64,000 bases of DNA, taken from Candidatus Melainabacteria bacterium (GTDB taxonomy: Bacteria > Cyanobacteriota > Vampirovibrionia > Obscuribacterales > Obscuribacteraceae). The stretch's first letter is position 1; each line of letters begins with the position of its first letter. The stretch is taken from assembly GCA_016699165.1 (NCBI GenBank), contig CP064963.1, positions 1,488,001 through 1,552,000 of the forward strand, read 5' to 3'. The notes below the pieces were generated by a model. That model did not search any database, had not been told where the DNA came from, and was given only the letters and a program-made list of their open reading frames with translations. This document shows, in pieces, positions 25,238 to 37,000 of this stretch. Made by a program: the position numbers and the translations under genes.

Positions 25238-27985
25238 ATGACAGACGAATCTTTGCCAAACGAAATCCAAGAAAAAATCAGACTTCTAGAAGACAAAGAG
25301 GGCACTGCCCCCTGGAAACGATGGGGTCCTTATATAAGCGAACGCCAGTGGGGAACGGTAAGAGAAGACTACAGTCAAAATGGCGATGCCTGGAATTATT
25401 TCACGCACGACCAGGCACGCTCGAGAGCTTACCGCTGGGGTGAAGATGGAATTGCTGGCATAAGCGACAATTTGCAAAACTTGTGCTTTTCGCTTGCACT
25501 CTGGAACGGCAAAGACCCAATTTTAAAAGAACGACTTTTTGGTCTGACTAATTCTGAAGGCAATCACGGAGAAGACGCCAAAGAATATTATTTCTACCTG
25601 GACAGCACGCCCACTCACTCGTACATGAAATATTTGTACAAATACCCACAGCAAGCGTATCCATATGCAGATTTGATTGACGGCAATAGAAGACGAAACA
25701 AATTTGAACCGGAATATGAATTGCTCGATACTGGTGTTTTTTCTGAACACAAGTATTTTGATATTTTTGTCGAATATGCAAAAGAAACAGCCGAAGATAT
25801 TTTCATCAAGATTTCGGTTTATAATCGCGGTCCTGAAGACGCACTTTTGGAGCTGCTTCCACAACTATGGTTTCGCAATACCTGGTCATGGTCTAACGGT
25901 GGTCCAAAACCTTCGATGAAGTCTTTGTCTAAAGATAAAAATTGCGGCGTGCATACTATTCATCACGAAACATTTTTTGCTGAACACACAAAAGACCATT
26001 ATTTTTATTGCGATCGAACTGTGCAATTGTTGTTCTGTGAAAACGAAACCAATAAACAAAGGGTTTTTGGACAAGCAAACACTGGTCATTATTTCAAAGA
26101 TGGTATCAACGAGTATATCGTAAACGAGCATAGACACGCTATTAACCCAGACAAGCGCGGCACAAAAGTAGCCGCTCGTTACAGATTAAATGTTAAAGCT
26201 GGGCAGTGCGAAGTAGTGCACTTGAGATTAGGCACCAAACGAACCGACCATCCATTCGAAAATCTCGATACTGTATTTAATACCAGAATGCGCGAAGCCG
26301 ATGCTTTCTATGATGATCTTATTCCAGATAATTTAAAAGAACAAAAAGACAAATACCAATTGATGCGTCAAGCCTTATCCGGCATGCTCTGGGGCAAACA
26401 GTTCTTTCATTATGATGTCGACCAGTGGATAAAAGAACACAATATAAATGTGTGGACATTGCCTTCAAACCAGAAAGTTATTCGCAACCAGGAATGGACG
26501 CACATGTTTAACAACGACATCATCTCGATGCCGGACAAATGGGAGTATCCATGGTATGCGTCATGGGATCTTGCTTTTCATACATTGCCACTAAATTTGG
26601 TGGACTCTGATTTCACCAAAGAGCAGCTCGACTTGATTTTGCGCAGTTCGTATATTCATCCAAACGGACAAATTCCAGCATATGAATGGAACTTTAGTGA
26701 CGTCAATCCGCCTGTTCATGCCTATGCAACCTATCAAGCTTATTTATTCGACAAGGGTCGAAACAATGGTGTGGGCGATAAAGACTTTTTAAAATATGCT
26801 TTTACAACGCTTTTATCCAATTTCACCTGGTGGGTTAACCGCAAAGATCCCAGAGGTCATGGCGTTTTCGAAGGTGGGTTTCTTGGGCTCGATAATATAA
26901 GCGTTTTTGATCGCAGTTCTGAGTTGCCTACAGGAGGATATTTAGAACAAGCAGACGGAACAGGCTGGATGGTCTTTTTCAGTCAACAAATGCTAAACAT
27001 TGCAATTGAATTAGCTCAATACAATTCCTGGTACGAGCGTTTTGCCTTAAAGTTCTTCGAACACACTGTTTTAATTGCCGCTTCAATGGACAAACCAGGC
27101 AAACACCGAGCCGAGCTTTGGGACGAAGAAGACGGATTCTTTTATGATGTGTTGCGCTATCCTGACGGTCATGCCACTAGACTAAAAGTCAGATCGATTG
27201 TAGGTCTTTTACCTATGGCTTCTGTTGTCGTCTTTGAAAATGACGTCTGGGACAATCTGCCATCATTTAAAAGCAAAGCCTTTCACTTCACTCATCGCCA
27301 GCAAGAAGCATGCAAATTCATTCACTTGCCTTTTCATCAGGGATATAAAGGTCGTCGCATGTTATCTGTTTGCAATGAGAAAAAACTGCGCCGCATCTTG
27401 AGCCGATTATTTGACGAAAACGAGTTTTTGAGCGAATTTGGAATTAGAAGCCTTTCCAAATATCACAAAGACAATCCGTTTATTTATAACGTAGACGGGC
27501 ATGAATACCGGGTTGACTATTTACCAGGCGAGTCTAATTCGGGCATGTATGGTGGCAATTCAAACTGGCGCGGTCCTATCTGGCTTCCAGTCAATTTTAT
27601 GCTCATACGAGCGCTGTTTAATTATTTTGCTTATTTTGGTCCGGACTTCCTCATTGAATACCCGACTGGATCTGGCGTGAAAAAGAATTTGTGCCAGATA
27701 GCAAACGACATCATAGACAGAATTACAAACATATTTTTGAAAGACAAGAGCGGATTTAGACCTGTTTACGGTGATTTAAACACGTTCCAATACGATGAGA
27801 ACTGGAATCAGTTTCATCAGTTTTTCGAATATTTCAACGGTGACACAGGGGCTGGGCTTGGCGCTTCGCATCAAACGGGATGGACAGGGCTTGTATCGAT
27901 GCTCTTGTACATGCGTTATTACATGAATGAGGAAGATTGGTTGGCTCCATCTCCAGCACAGACTCTAGCCAACATTTCGACATAG
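25238..27985 (+). CDS. GH63-like (MGH1-type) glucosidase
   Basis: 915 residues. An N-terminal beta-sandwich part (ERQWGTVREDYSQNGDAWNYF, YRWGEDGIAGISD) precedes an (alpha/alpha)6 barrel. WYASWDLAFHTLPL near residue 443 holds the aspartate expected to be the general acid. NSGMYGGNSNWRGPIWLPVNF and GDTGAGLGASHQTGWTGLV are family blocks near the C-terminus. The nearest known relatives process alpha-glucosides such as mannosyl- or glucosyl-glycerate and oligosaccharides. There is no signal peptide, so it acts in the cytoplasm. A GH13 amylase lies beyond the giant gene on the same strand, suggesting shared glucan or compatible-solute turnover. Confidence 0.88.
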   Translation: MTDESLPNEIQEKIRLLEDKEGTAPWKRWGPYISERQWGTVREDYSQNGDAWNYFTHDQARSRAYRWGEDGIAGISDNLQNLCFSLALWNGKDPILKERLFGLTNSEGNHGEDAKEYYFYLDSTPTHSYMKYLYKYPQQAYPYADLIDGNRRRNKFEPEYELLDTGVFSEHKYFDIFVEYAKETAEDIFIKISVYNRGPEDALLELLPQLWFRNTWSWSNGGPKPSMKSLSKDKNCGVHTIHHETFFAEHTKDHYFYCDRTVQLLFCENETNKQRVFGQANTGHYFKDGINEYIVNEHRHAINPDKRGTKVAARYRLNVKAGQCEVVHLRLGTKRTDHPFENLDTVFNTRMREADAFYDDLIPDNLKEQKDKYQLMRQALSGMLWGKQFFHYDVDQWIKEHNINVWTLPSNQKVIRNQEWTHMFNNDIISMPDKWEYPWYASWDLAFHTLPLNLVDSDFTKEQLDLILRSSYIHPNGQIPAYEWNFSDVNPPVHAYATYQAYLFDKGRNNGVGDKDFLKYAFTTLLSNFTWWVNRKDPRGHGVFEGGFLGLDNISVFDRSSELPTGGYLEQADGTGWMVFFSQQMLNIAIELAQYNSWYERFALKFFEHTVLIAASMDKPGKHRAELWDEEDGFFYDVLRYPDGHATRLKVRSIVGLLPMASVVVFENDVWDNLPSFKSKAFHFTHRQQEACKFIHLPFHQGYKGRRMLSVCNEKKLRRILSRLFDENEFLSEFGIRSLSKYHKDNPFIYNVDGHEYRVDYLPGESNSGMYGGNSNWRGPIWLPVNFMLIRALFNYFAYFGPDFLIEYPTGSGVKKNLCQIANDIIDRITNIFLKDKSGFRPVYGDLNTFQYDENWNQFHQFFEYFNGDTGAGLGASHQTGWTGLVSMLLYMRYYMNEEDWLAPSPAQTLANIST

Positions 27986-28086
27986 GTATATAATCGATTA
28001 ACATAAGAATTAATCTTTTGTGGTTTCTATAAGGGCTGACCCGCGCATAGTGGAATAAGTCGCCTCGTCTTGTCTTGGTTTAACGC

Positions 28087-31000
28087 ATGGCAATTGATAG
28101 AAACCCAAACACCGAATCTGAAAAGCCGGCTACCGGCACGACTTCCGACGTCCCGGCAACAGAGGGCGAGGACGGGTCTGGTTCTGATTCAGTCAAAACT
28201 TTCCTGCAAAAGCTTGGCGATGCAAGCACGCCCGCCGTTACAGGGCAAGTCATTCAGGTCGCGGATAACTCAGGGGACCTCACAGGCATGTTGCCTGTGG
28301 TTGAAGTGCCGCCAAATCTTTTTGAAACTGAAGCGAACGTATTGCCCGACCATAAAACCGGTCCCATTGATGCACTTCCGGCACTACCATTGGTCGATTT
28401 TGTCCAACCTCATTTAAGCCCGGATGCCATAGCGCTTAATTCAGATCTCGTTTACCAGGCTTTGACTCGAAAAACAAATTCGAATCGCTTTCAAATTTCC
28501 AATCCAGACCTTGAAGCGATAAAAAACATACTTCAAAACATGGAAGAGGTGGACCGACAACAACTTGAGCAAGTCTTCGAGCAGAAATATGGCACCTCAT
28601 TGCGTCAGGCGGTCAAAACCTACTTGAAGCCAGGCGAGGCTCAAGTAACTGTTGAAGCAATTCTAAATTCCAAAAACGGCGAAACCAACCTTGCCGGTAA
28701 CGCTCAAATAGCTCTGTCAGTGCTTGAAACAGATCCGGTGCGAGGTATGAGATTGCTTCGCGCTGTGCTAGGTCCGCTTGATGCCAGTCAATTAGCGACT
28801 ATGCAAGAAAAATTTGTACAAGATTATGGCATAGAACTCAAAGCTGCCATTGAAGCAAGCAATGGATTGAACGCGGATCAAAAGGCGGTTCTTGTAGGAA
28901 TTTTGCCTGGAATGGCCACACTTGAGCCTGCAGTTTTGAGAAATTTAGCCGTAAATGCAGCCAATGCAAAAGACTTGGGACTATTACAAACCCTGCTTGG
29001 CGGTGATCCCAATCCGCTTAGAGCGGCGCTTGCAAACGACGCTCCCTTTCAGCAACTCATGCTGGAAAAGTTCCCAAAATCTTCAAACCGTCGGCAAAAA
29101 TCACCAGTGCTAAATCCAATTGCAAGTGACATATTGCGGGAAGGCAGAATTTCGCTTGCTTCCATTTTAAAAGCCGACACAAGCACTTTGCTGCACTTCC
29201 TTGATAATCCGCAGAATACCGATTATGTGTTTACGCATGCAACACCAAAAGACCAGCGCAATTATATTCTGGGTCGCCAAATAACTGAATCTAATCGACA
29301 ACCAGCAAATGATGCAGAAGCAGAAGCGAAAAGAGTTTACGACGTTTTAGAAGCAGCAATACAGAGTCAGGCGGAGGGTCCGCGTCAGGCCATTCTGCGA
29401 GAACAATTATTGTTCGGCGGAAAATACCTCAGCTCAGATTTAGCGGGCATGGTTTCAGATAAAGTTCTGATCTTTTTTGGCGGCAACTATAACGTAAGCG
29501 ACATGCTTGTGCACATCGAAAATAATCTAACCGAGGTAGAATTCAATTTACTAAAAAACCCCTATTACAGAGATGAGTTTGCACGGTCGCTGAAGTCATT
29601 TTTAAATCCTGAAGAACAGGAAAAAATTATGGCATTGATAGTTAATTTCAAATTGACTGCCGAGAATTTTACTGATTCCAAATCGAAATTGCGGCCGCTT
29701 GAAACTTTTATTACAGATTACAAATCTTCCGATTCTTCCAGCATCAAACAATTCATCGAGCGCCTGGAATCGATGTCCGAAGATGAGGCCAACAGATACA
29801 AAACCGACCCTACTTTTAAAAAGACAATTGATGATTTTGCCGAGTTCCTTATTTATAGAGGAGATTCTCAGGCTGAAAACGCTCTACCTCTCATAAAAAG
29901 CTATCTCAATCAAGTAGCCGAAACCGGCAAACCACCAGTTCTTACCGAGCTCGACAAACTTATCAAAGAGTGGGGCTACGTACAAGACGACCGCTGGAAT
30001 GGAATGAGCGATGCGGCTATTCAGGCAAAGAAATTCCAGACTATCGCACAAGTAGAACTTATCTTAAAAGACCCAAAACATATGGCCACTTTGAGGTCTA
30101 TTTTTAATCGTCAGACTAACCAAGAAGCAGGTCCTGTAAGCCGCGAGGAAGCGGCATTAACAAGAACTTTCAACAACATGTTATGGCAATGTGGAGCCGG
30201 AACCAACGCTTTTTACAGCCTAATGGTGGAAGGCAATACCACGGTGGGAATGGCCGGGCGACGACCATTCGAAGGCGAATCGGTTGCAGATAAAGCAAGT
30301 ACTTACAGTCTTATAGCCACTCTGCCAAAAGACCAGTTGGACAATTGGCGCTATAGCCTTTTATTTGATTATCAAAAAGCCATTTTAGAAAATGTATTAG
30401 TTCAAAATGGAACTCTAACTACTGCCGATAAGATGCGCGTCCTTGTGACTCAGGGTGGCAAACTGACAGATATGAGTCAGGATTTCGCTAATTTGAGCGA
30501 AGCTGAATTTGCACAAATTGAAAAAGAATATTTAGACAAGTATAAGTCAGATCTCAAAACCGATCTGCGAAATTCGATTCCATCCAGAGAACGAATGACG
30601 CCTGAGCAAGCAGCTTTGTTCGAAACCATTTTAAGTCAAAATGGAAAAGTTTTCCCCATAGACCGCATGCGCATGTTAATCAATGGCAACGGCGGAAAAT
30701 TTCAAGATTACCAAGGCTTTTTTGCTGAACTAAAACCAGAAGATTGGACAAAACTTCAAACTGATTATAAGCAAAAATATGGCGTAGAGCTTAAGGACGC
30801 TATTTTAGCTGCTGTCACTACAAACGAAAGACTCGATTTAAATCATCAAGTTCTGATTAGACATATTCTGGATGAAGGCAACGGCACTACCCAGTTGGTG
30901 GATCGAATACGAGCCTTCATTTTAGGCGATGGTGGCAAATTCAGTGACTTCAAACAATTACTAAAAGACCTTACTTTAGAGCAACGACAAAAGCTTCACG

Positions 31001-34000
31001 ATGATTATCTGCGAGTCTTCGGTAAAAATTTAGACAACGATTTTTTAAATAAAGTCGATAAGGCTTACAAAATCGAATATGCGCTAGCTCTGAGTGTAGT
31101 ACCAAGAGACGGGTTGAATGACTTTTTCTTGCGCATGAATCAGTATGCGCCTATGTCTGTGGCCGATGGTGGCGACCTTGCGTTGCAGCGAATGTTGCAA
31201 GTGAACGAACAGATTTTGAGACAGTTCAACGCCTCAATGAAGGACATGCCGCTTCCTGTGCAAGAAGCAATAGCAGAATATTTCAGCGCGTCATTTCAAA
31301 ATGCACTTGACTCTAATAAAAAATATGCAGAGTTCATGACCAATGTCATAATGACGACCGCTTCAGTAGCAGCTTTTATTGCATTCTTGCCTGCCGGTGT
31401 TTCTTTTATGCTGACACGAGCAATCACTCATGAGATGGCGCGCAAACTTGTTGTAATGGCTGCATTAAGCACAAGCGGTGCGGTTGGGCGTCCGGCTCTA
31501 CTAGCTGCCTATGAAGGAGAAAATTTCGACTCCAGTCCTCAAGCACTATTAATGAATGGATCTCTTGGTGCACTGGAGATGCTTCTTTCTTATCCATTTG
31601 GCATGGGAGTACTTGCTACTAAAAGTACAGTAGCACTGACAGCGGCTCAAGCAACCGACCGCTTAAGTGGTGTCATGGGTAAAATTGCATCACTCTCTGG
31701 CAAAGCAGACGATCCCCTTTTGGAATCGACCAGAGCTGAGGCATATAAATTCATTACTGAACTGGGTAACTTCCCTGACAGAAAACAAATGGAAGTGATG
31801 CGTGATCAACTTCTTGGTGCATTGACAGCAAAGGGCGACACAGTAACTAAAGACCTAGTGGCAATGGCTGCCACCATTACGGTAGTAACTAACGAACAAG
31901 CTACGCATCAAATTCCCGAACTTATTACCAAAATAAACGCTATCGCTCCGGAAAACACTGGTGCCCTTGCAAATACAAGAAGCGAAGCCTGGAGTACACT
32001 AAACGCAAAATCTGGTATATCACCAGAAGCGCTTGCCCAAGCGAGAAAAGATGTTCTTACTGCACTTGCAGCCAAGCAAGATCCCGTGGCTACTTCTGCA
32101 CTAAAAGCTTTGGATTCAGTTGATTCACTTTCCAACGTTTCAAATAACGAATTAGCTGACAGACTCAGAGATCGAATTTATCAAGCAATTCTGTCAACTG
32201 ATGCAGCGGCGGCTGAAGCGATTGTTCAGATTCAGCAACAAGCAAATCAGGCTATAACTAATTTGCTTATTCGAAAAATAGACACTCAAGGTCTTACTCT
32301 TGCAAGTGCAGACCTGCAAACTCTTAAGTCTCAAGCACTTGATGCTTTAAATTCTCTATCTGGACTTGGCAATACATCTGAAATTGCAACCCTTCGCAAT
32401 CAATTGATAGAAGCTCTTGCCAAAGCGAAAGATCCTGCGGCTCAAGCCGCTTTAGAAGTAAGTTCGATTTTAGAAAAACAAGCAAATAACTCTCTCGATT
32501 TGGCTACACTTGCAAGTTTTAATCAAAAAATGCAACAAGATTCAGCTTTGTTTGATGCTGCACTCAATCTATTGCAAAAGCCCAAAACCGATTTAGACGC
32601 ACTCACAGCAAAGTTCATTGCTGAAGCAAGCACACTTCCGTCTAATTTAGCAGTTCCAGAAATAACAGCCCGTGCTGCTAGTGCAACTGAGCAATTAAGT
32701 ACACTTGCTGCACCAGCAAATGCTGAAATTGTGCAAGCATTAAAAAAACAAGCTACAGATGCTATTGATGCTCTAGCTGCACAAGGCACTGACAAGACCC
32801 AAATCGAACTCGATTTCTATCAGGCACTCATAAAACATGACAGCGCTGCAGCTGCCACAGTCGCCAATCTTCAACAAGCAGCACTGCATAATGCCACCAT
32901 AAAGCACGTCGAAGATTTACTTGTAAGCGTACAAAACGCTTCTGGAAATCTAACTGAACTTGCTACACTGCGAAGTAATGCCCTTGAAGCATTAGTAAAA
33001 TTGGGTGATAATCCCGAAGCTCTCGCTATGCGGGCTCGCATTCTTTCTGCCTTCGAGCAAAGCCAAGATCCAGTGACAAAAGTCGCAGTAGAAGCGTTTG
33101 CTTCTATAAAAGGATTGAGCAATGAAGAAACTTTATCAAAAGAAATAATGCTTGCGTTGTCGCGTGGAAGCGAGCAAGAGTTACAACTAATTAAATTGAG
33201 TGCAATTAAAAGTCGAATTGCCACTGGCACTGACGCTGCCGAAACGCTTAGACAAAAGGCTTTAACTGTAATCAGCAAATTGCCAGCTGAATCACAGGCT
33301 GCAGAACGGCTACAACTTCTTCGTCAATTACAAGACAAAGATCCAATTTCAAAATCGGCTCTACAAGCACTAGAATCACTTGAAGGACTGGACGGCGAAA
33401 CAAGAGCTAGATTCACTCTAGGCATACTAGAGGCGCTTGAGCAAGGAAATGCAAACGCAATCAAAAGTGTTCAGATTTCCACTTTGACTCAGAAAATTAT
33501 AAATCAATCGGGCACTGATACCAATCTATTGAGCCAAGTGTTGAGTTTAATTTCCACTCTGGGCAAAGATGCTAGTTCAGCAAGAATAGATTTTCTCAAA
33601 GCAATAGAGAACAAGGTGGTCGCGGCTAAATCTGCTCGCGAAGTGCTTGAGCGTTCATTGGGCACAGAAAATGAAAGCGAAATGACAGCGCGAATACTTG
33701 GCGCACTCACAACAAATAACAACGAAGAATTAGCTCGCATCCAGGTAAGTTCGATTATTTCTAGTATCGAGCGTGGTGGCGGTGATTTAAATGCCGCAAG
33801 AGAGCAATTGCTCGAAGCAATTTTCAAACTGCCAAATCAAGAGCAACAAACACAACGACTGCTTGGTTTAAAAGCACTCAAAGAAAAAGGTGACATTGTT
33901 GCAAAATCGGCACTCGATTTAAATGATGCCTTTGCCAAAGCGTCACAAAATGCCCTTGACCTGGTATCACTGGCAAAGCTAAAACAAACATTGCCACAAG

Positions 34001-37000
34001 ATATAGATTCGGCATTGGCTGTTTTTGGACGCAATAGAAGCCACTTCAATTCGCTTGCAGAATCAATTGCGGCATCATCATTAGATAAAATAGGCACACT
34101 TGATGCCAGAGCAATGACCGAACATCTTTCTTCTTTGACTGAACAAATTACAGCGTCAGCAATTGATAAAGAAATGGTGGCAGCTCTTCAAAAAGAGCTT
34201 ACAATCTCTCTGCAAACACTTGCCACCAAAATTGGTGACTTAAGTTCGGGCTCGTTTGAGCTAGCAGCCATAAGAGAGCGTGCAATGGCCTCGCTTGAAG
34301 CACTTTCAAGCAGCGCTGCTCAAGATGAGATTAAAGCTTTAAAAATATCCATCTTGAAGGCACTAGCCGCAAAAGATGACCCGATTGCCAAATTCACTCT
34401 TAATGTCCAATCTTATTTTGATAATGCTCTAACTCTCAATCCCGAAGCTGTAGCTGCCATTGAAAAACTAGATCCGACCCTGCGCAAGGAAGCGCTTTCT
34501 TTGCTTGGTCGTACCAAGGAAGAACTTGATCAGATTCGCCTGGACTCGATTGCTCGCCTTGGCACGGTCAAACCAGAATTGTCTGTTAATGAAGCAATTG
34601 ACACTATAACTGCAGCAGCAGAAGAACTCCGACGTTTGGCAGACGCTTCAACGCCTCTTCGTGATTCGCTCAGAAATCAAGTTACATCTTCGATTGATTC
34701 GATAGTCAACGACATCAAAAACGGTTCTGCCGCCCTTCTTGGTGACAAACGAAAAGAAGCATTTATCCTTCTGGACAGTCTTTCGCAAAGAGGCTTCAGC
34801 GAAGCGCAAGAAGCTGCTTTACGCACAAAGATTCTTGAGGCTCTAGCTGCAAAAGACGATCCCACAGCTAAAGCTGCTATTGCAGCATTTGATGCAGTGC
34901 GCGGACTTGAAGACGAAGCTACTCGAACTACAAATATACTGACCGCATTATCGAGAGATAGTCAGGCTGAACTGAGACAAATCCAGGTCGCATCTATTCA
35001 GGACAAGATTCTTGTCGCGGGCGCAAACGATCTGCGCACACTACGCAATCAGGCATTAGAAGCCATTTCGCATCTTCCTGGCGATGCTCAACAAATAGAG
35101 AAAATCAAATTTCTCACTGCCATTGCCGACAAAGACCCAATTGCTAAAACAGCACTGAATGTCAAAAACTATTTCGATAACGCAGCTAGTCTTTCTTACG
35201 ACGATATTATCGCTATCGAAAGACTCGATCCCTCTCTTCGCACCGAAGCCCTTGCCATTTTGAGTCGCACCAAGAATGAATTCGATCAAATAGTCACTGA
35301 TTCACTCACGCGCCTTGGCACTGTCAAGCCAAATCTTACCATTGAAGAATCTCTAGAACTAATTGATAAGTCGGTGGCTGATTTACAACGCTTTGCTGAA
35401 GTTTCAGGACCTGTAAGCGATTCATTGAATCGACAAGTGATTGCCTCCGTCGACAATATTGCAAATGATATCAAAAACGGTTCTGCCGCTCTTCTTGGTG
35501 ACAAACGAAAAGAAGCATTTATCCTTCTGGACAGTCTTTCGCAAAGAGGCTTCAGCGAAGCGCAAGAAGCTGCTTTACGCACAAAGATTCTTGAGGCTCT
35601 AGCTGCAAAAGACGATCCTACAGCTAAAGCTGCTATTGCAGCATTTGATGCAGTGCGTGGACTTGAAGACGAAGCTACTAGAACTACAAATATACTGACC
35701 GCATTATCTCGAGATAGTCAGGCTGAACTGAGACAAATCCAGGTCGCATCTATTCAGGACAAGATTCTTGTCGCGGGCGCAAGCGATCTGCCCACACTAC
35801 GCAATCAGGCATTAGAAGCCATTTCGCATCTTCCTGGCGATGCTCAACAAATAGAGAAAATCAAATTTCTCACTGCCATTGCCGACAAAGACCCAATTGC
35901 TAAAACAGCACTGAATGTCAAAAACTATTTCGATAACGCAGCTAGTCTTTCCTACGACGATATTATCGCTATTGAAAGACTCGATCCCACTCTTGCCACC
36001 GAAGCCCTTGCCATTTTAAGTCGCACCAAGGGTGAATTCGATCAAATAGTAAACGATTCACTCACTCGCCTTGGCACTGTCAAGCCAAATCTTACCATTG
36101 AAGAATCTCTAGAACTAATTGACAAATCGGTGGCTGATTTACAACGCTTTGCTGAAGTTTCAGTACCTGTAAGTGATTCATTGAATCGACAAGTGATTGC
36201 CTCCGTCGACAATATTGCAAATGATATCAAAAACGGTTCTGCCGCTCTTCTTGGTGACAAACGAAAAGAAGCATTTATCCTTCTGGACAGTCTTTCGCAA
36301 CGAGGCTTCAGCGAGTCGCAAGAAGCTGCTTTACGCACAAAGATTCTTGAGGCTCTAGCTGCAAAAGACGATCCTACAGCTAAAGCTGCTATTGCAGCAT
36401 TTGATGCAGTGCGTGGACTTGAAGACGAAGCTACTCGAACTGCAAATATACTGACCGCATTATCGAGAGATAGTCAGGCTGAACTGAGACAAATCCAAGT
36501 CGCATCTATTCAGGACAAGATTCTTGCCAATGCAAGTGATTTGAGTATCTTACGAAAACACGCATTAGAAGCCATTTCTCATCTTCCTGGCGATATTCAG
36601 CAAATAGAACGAATTAAATTTCTAACCGCTATTGCCGACAAAGACCCAATTGCTAAAACAGCACTGAATGTCAAAAACTACTTCGATAATGCAGCTAGTC
36701 TTTCTTACGACGATATTATCGCTATTGAAAAACTCGACCCGATATTCCGTAATGAAGCTCTTTCGTTACTCGGTCACACCAAACAAGAATTCGATCAAAT
36801 CGTTTTTGATTCACTCGCACGACTTAGTGCGGTAAAACCAGATCTTCAGGTGGGAGAATATCTGATTGGAATTAATTCCACTATAGAAAATCTCGGACGT
36901 CTAACTGAGGCCTCGCAACCATTGCGCGATGCCCTGCGACAACAGATAACATCTTCGCTTGATGCCATAGTCAATAACATCAAAAATGGGTCTGCTTCAT

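Noticed and set aside
34677..36338. Open frames antisense to the giant gene, recurring in similar form at about 34.7, 35.3 and 36.0 kb
   Set aside because: They follow the repeat period because they are complements of the same repeat units; they lack ribosome-binding sites and recognisable products.
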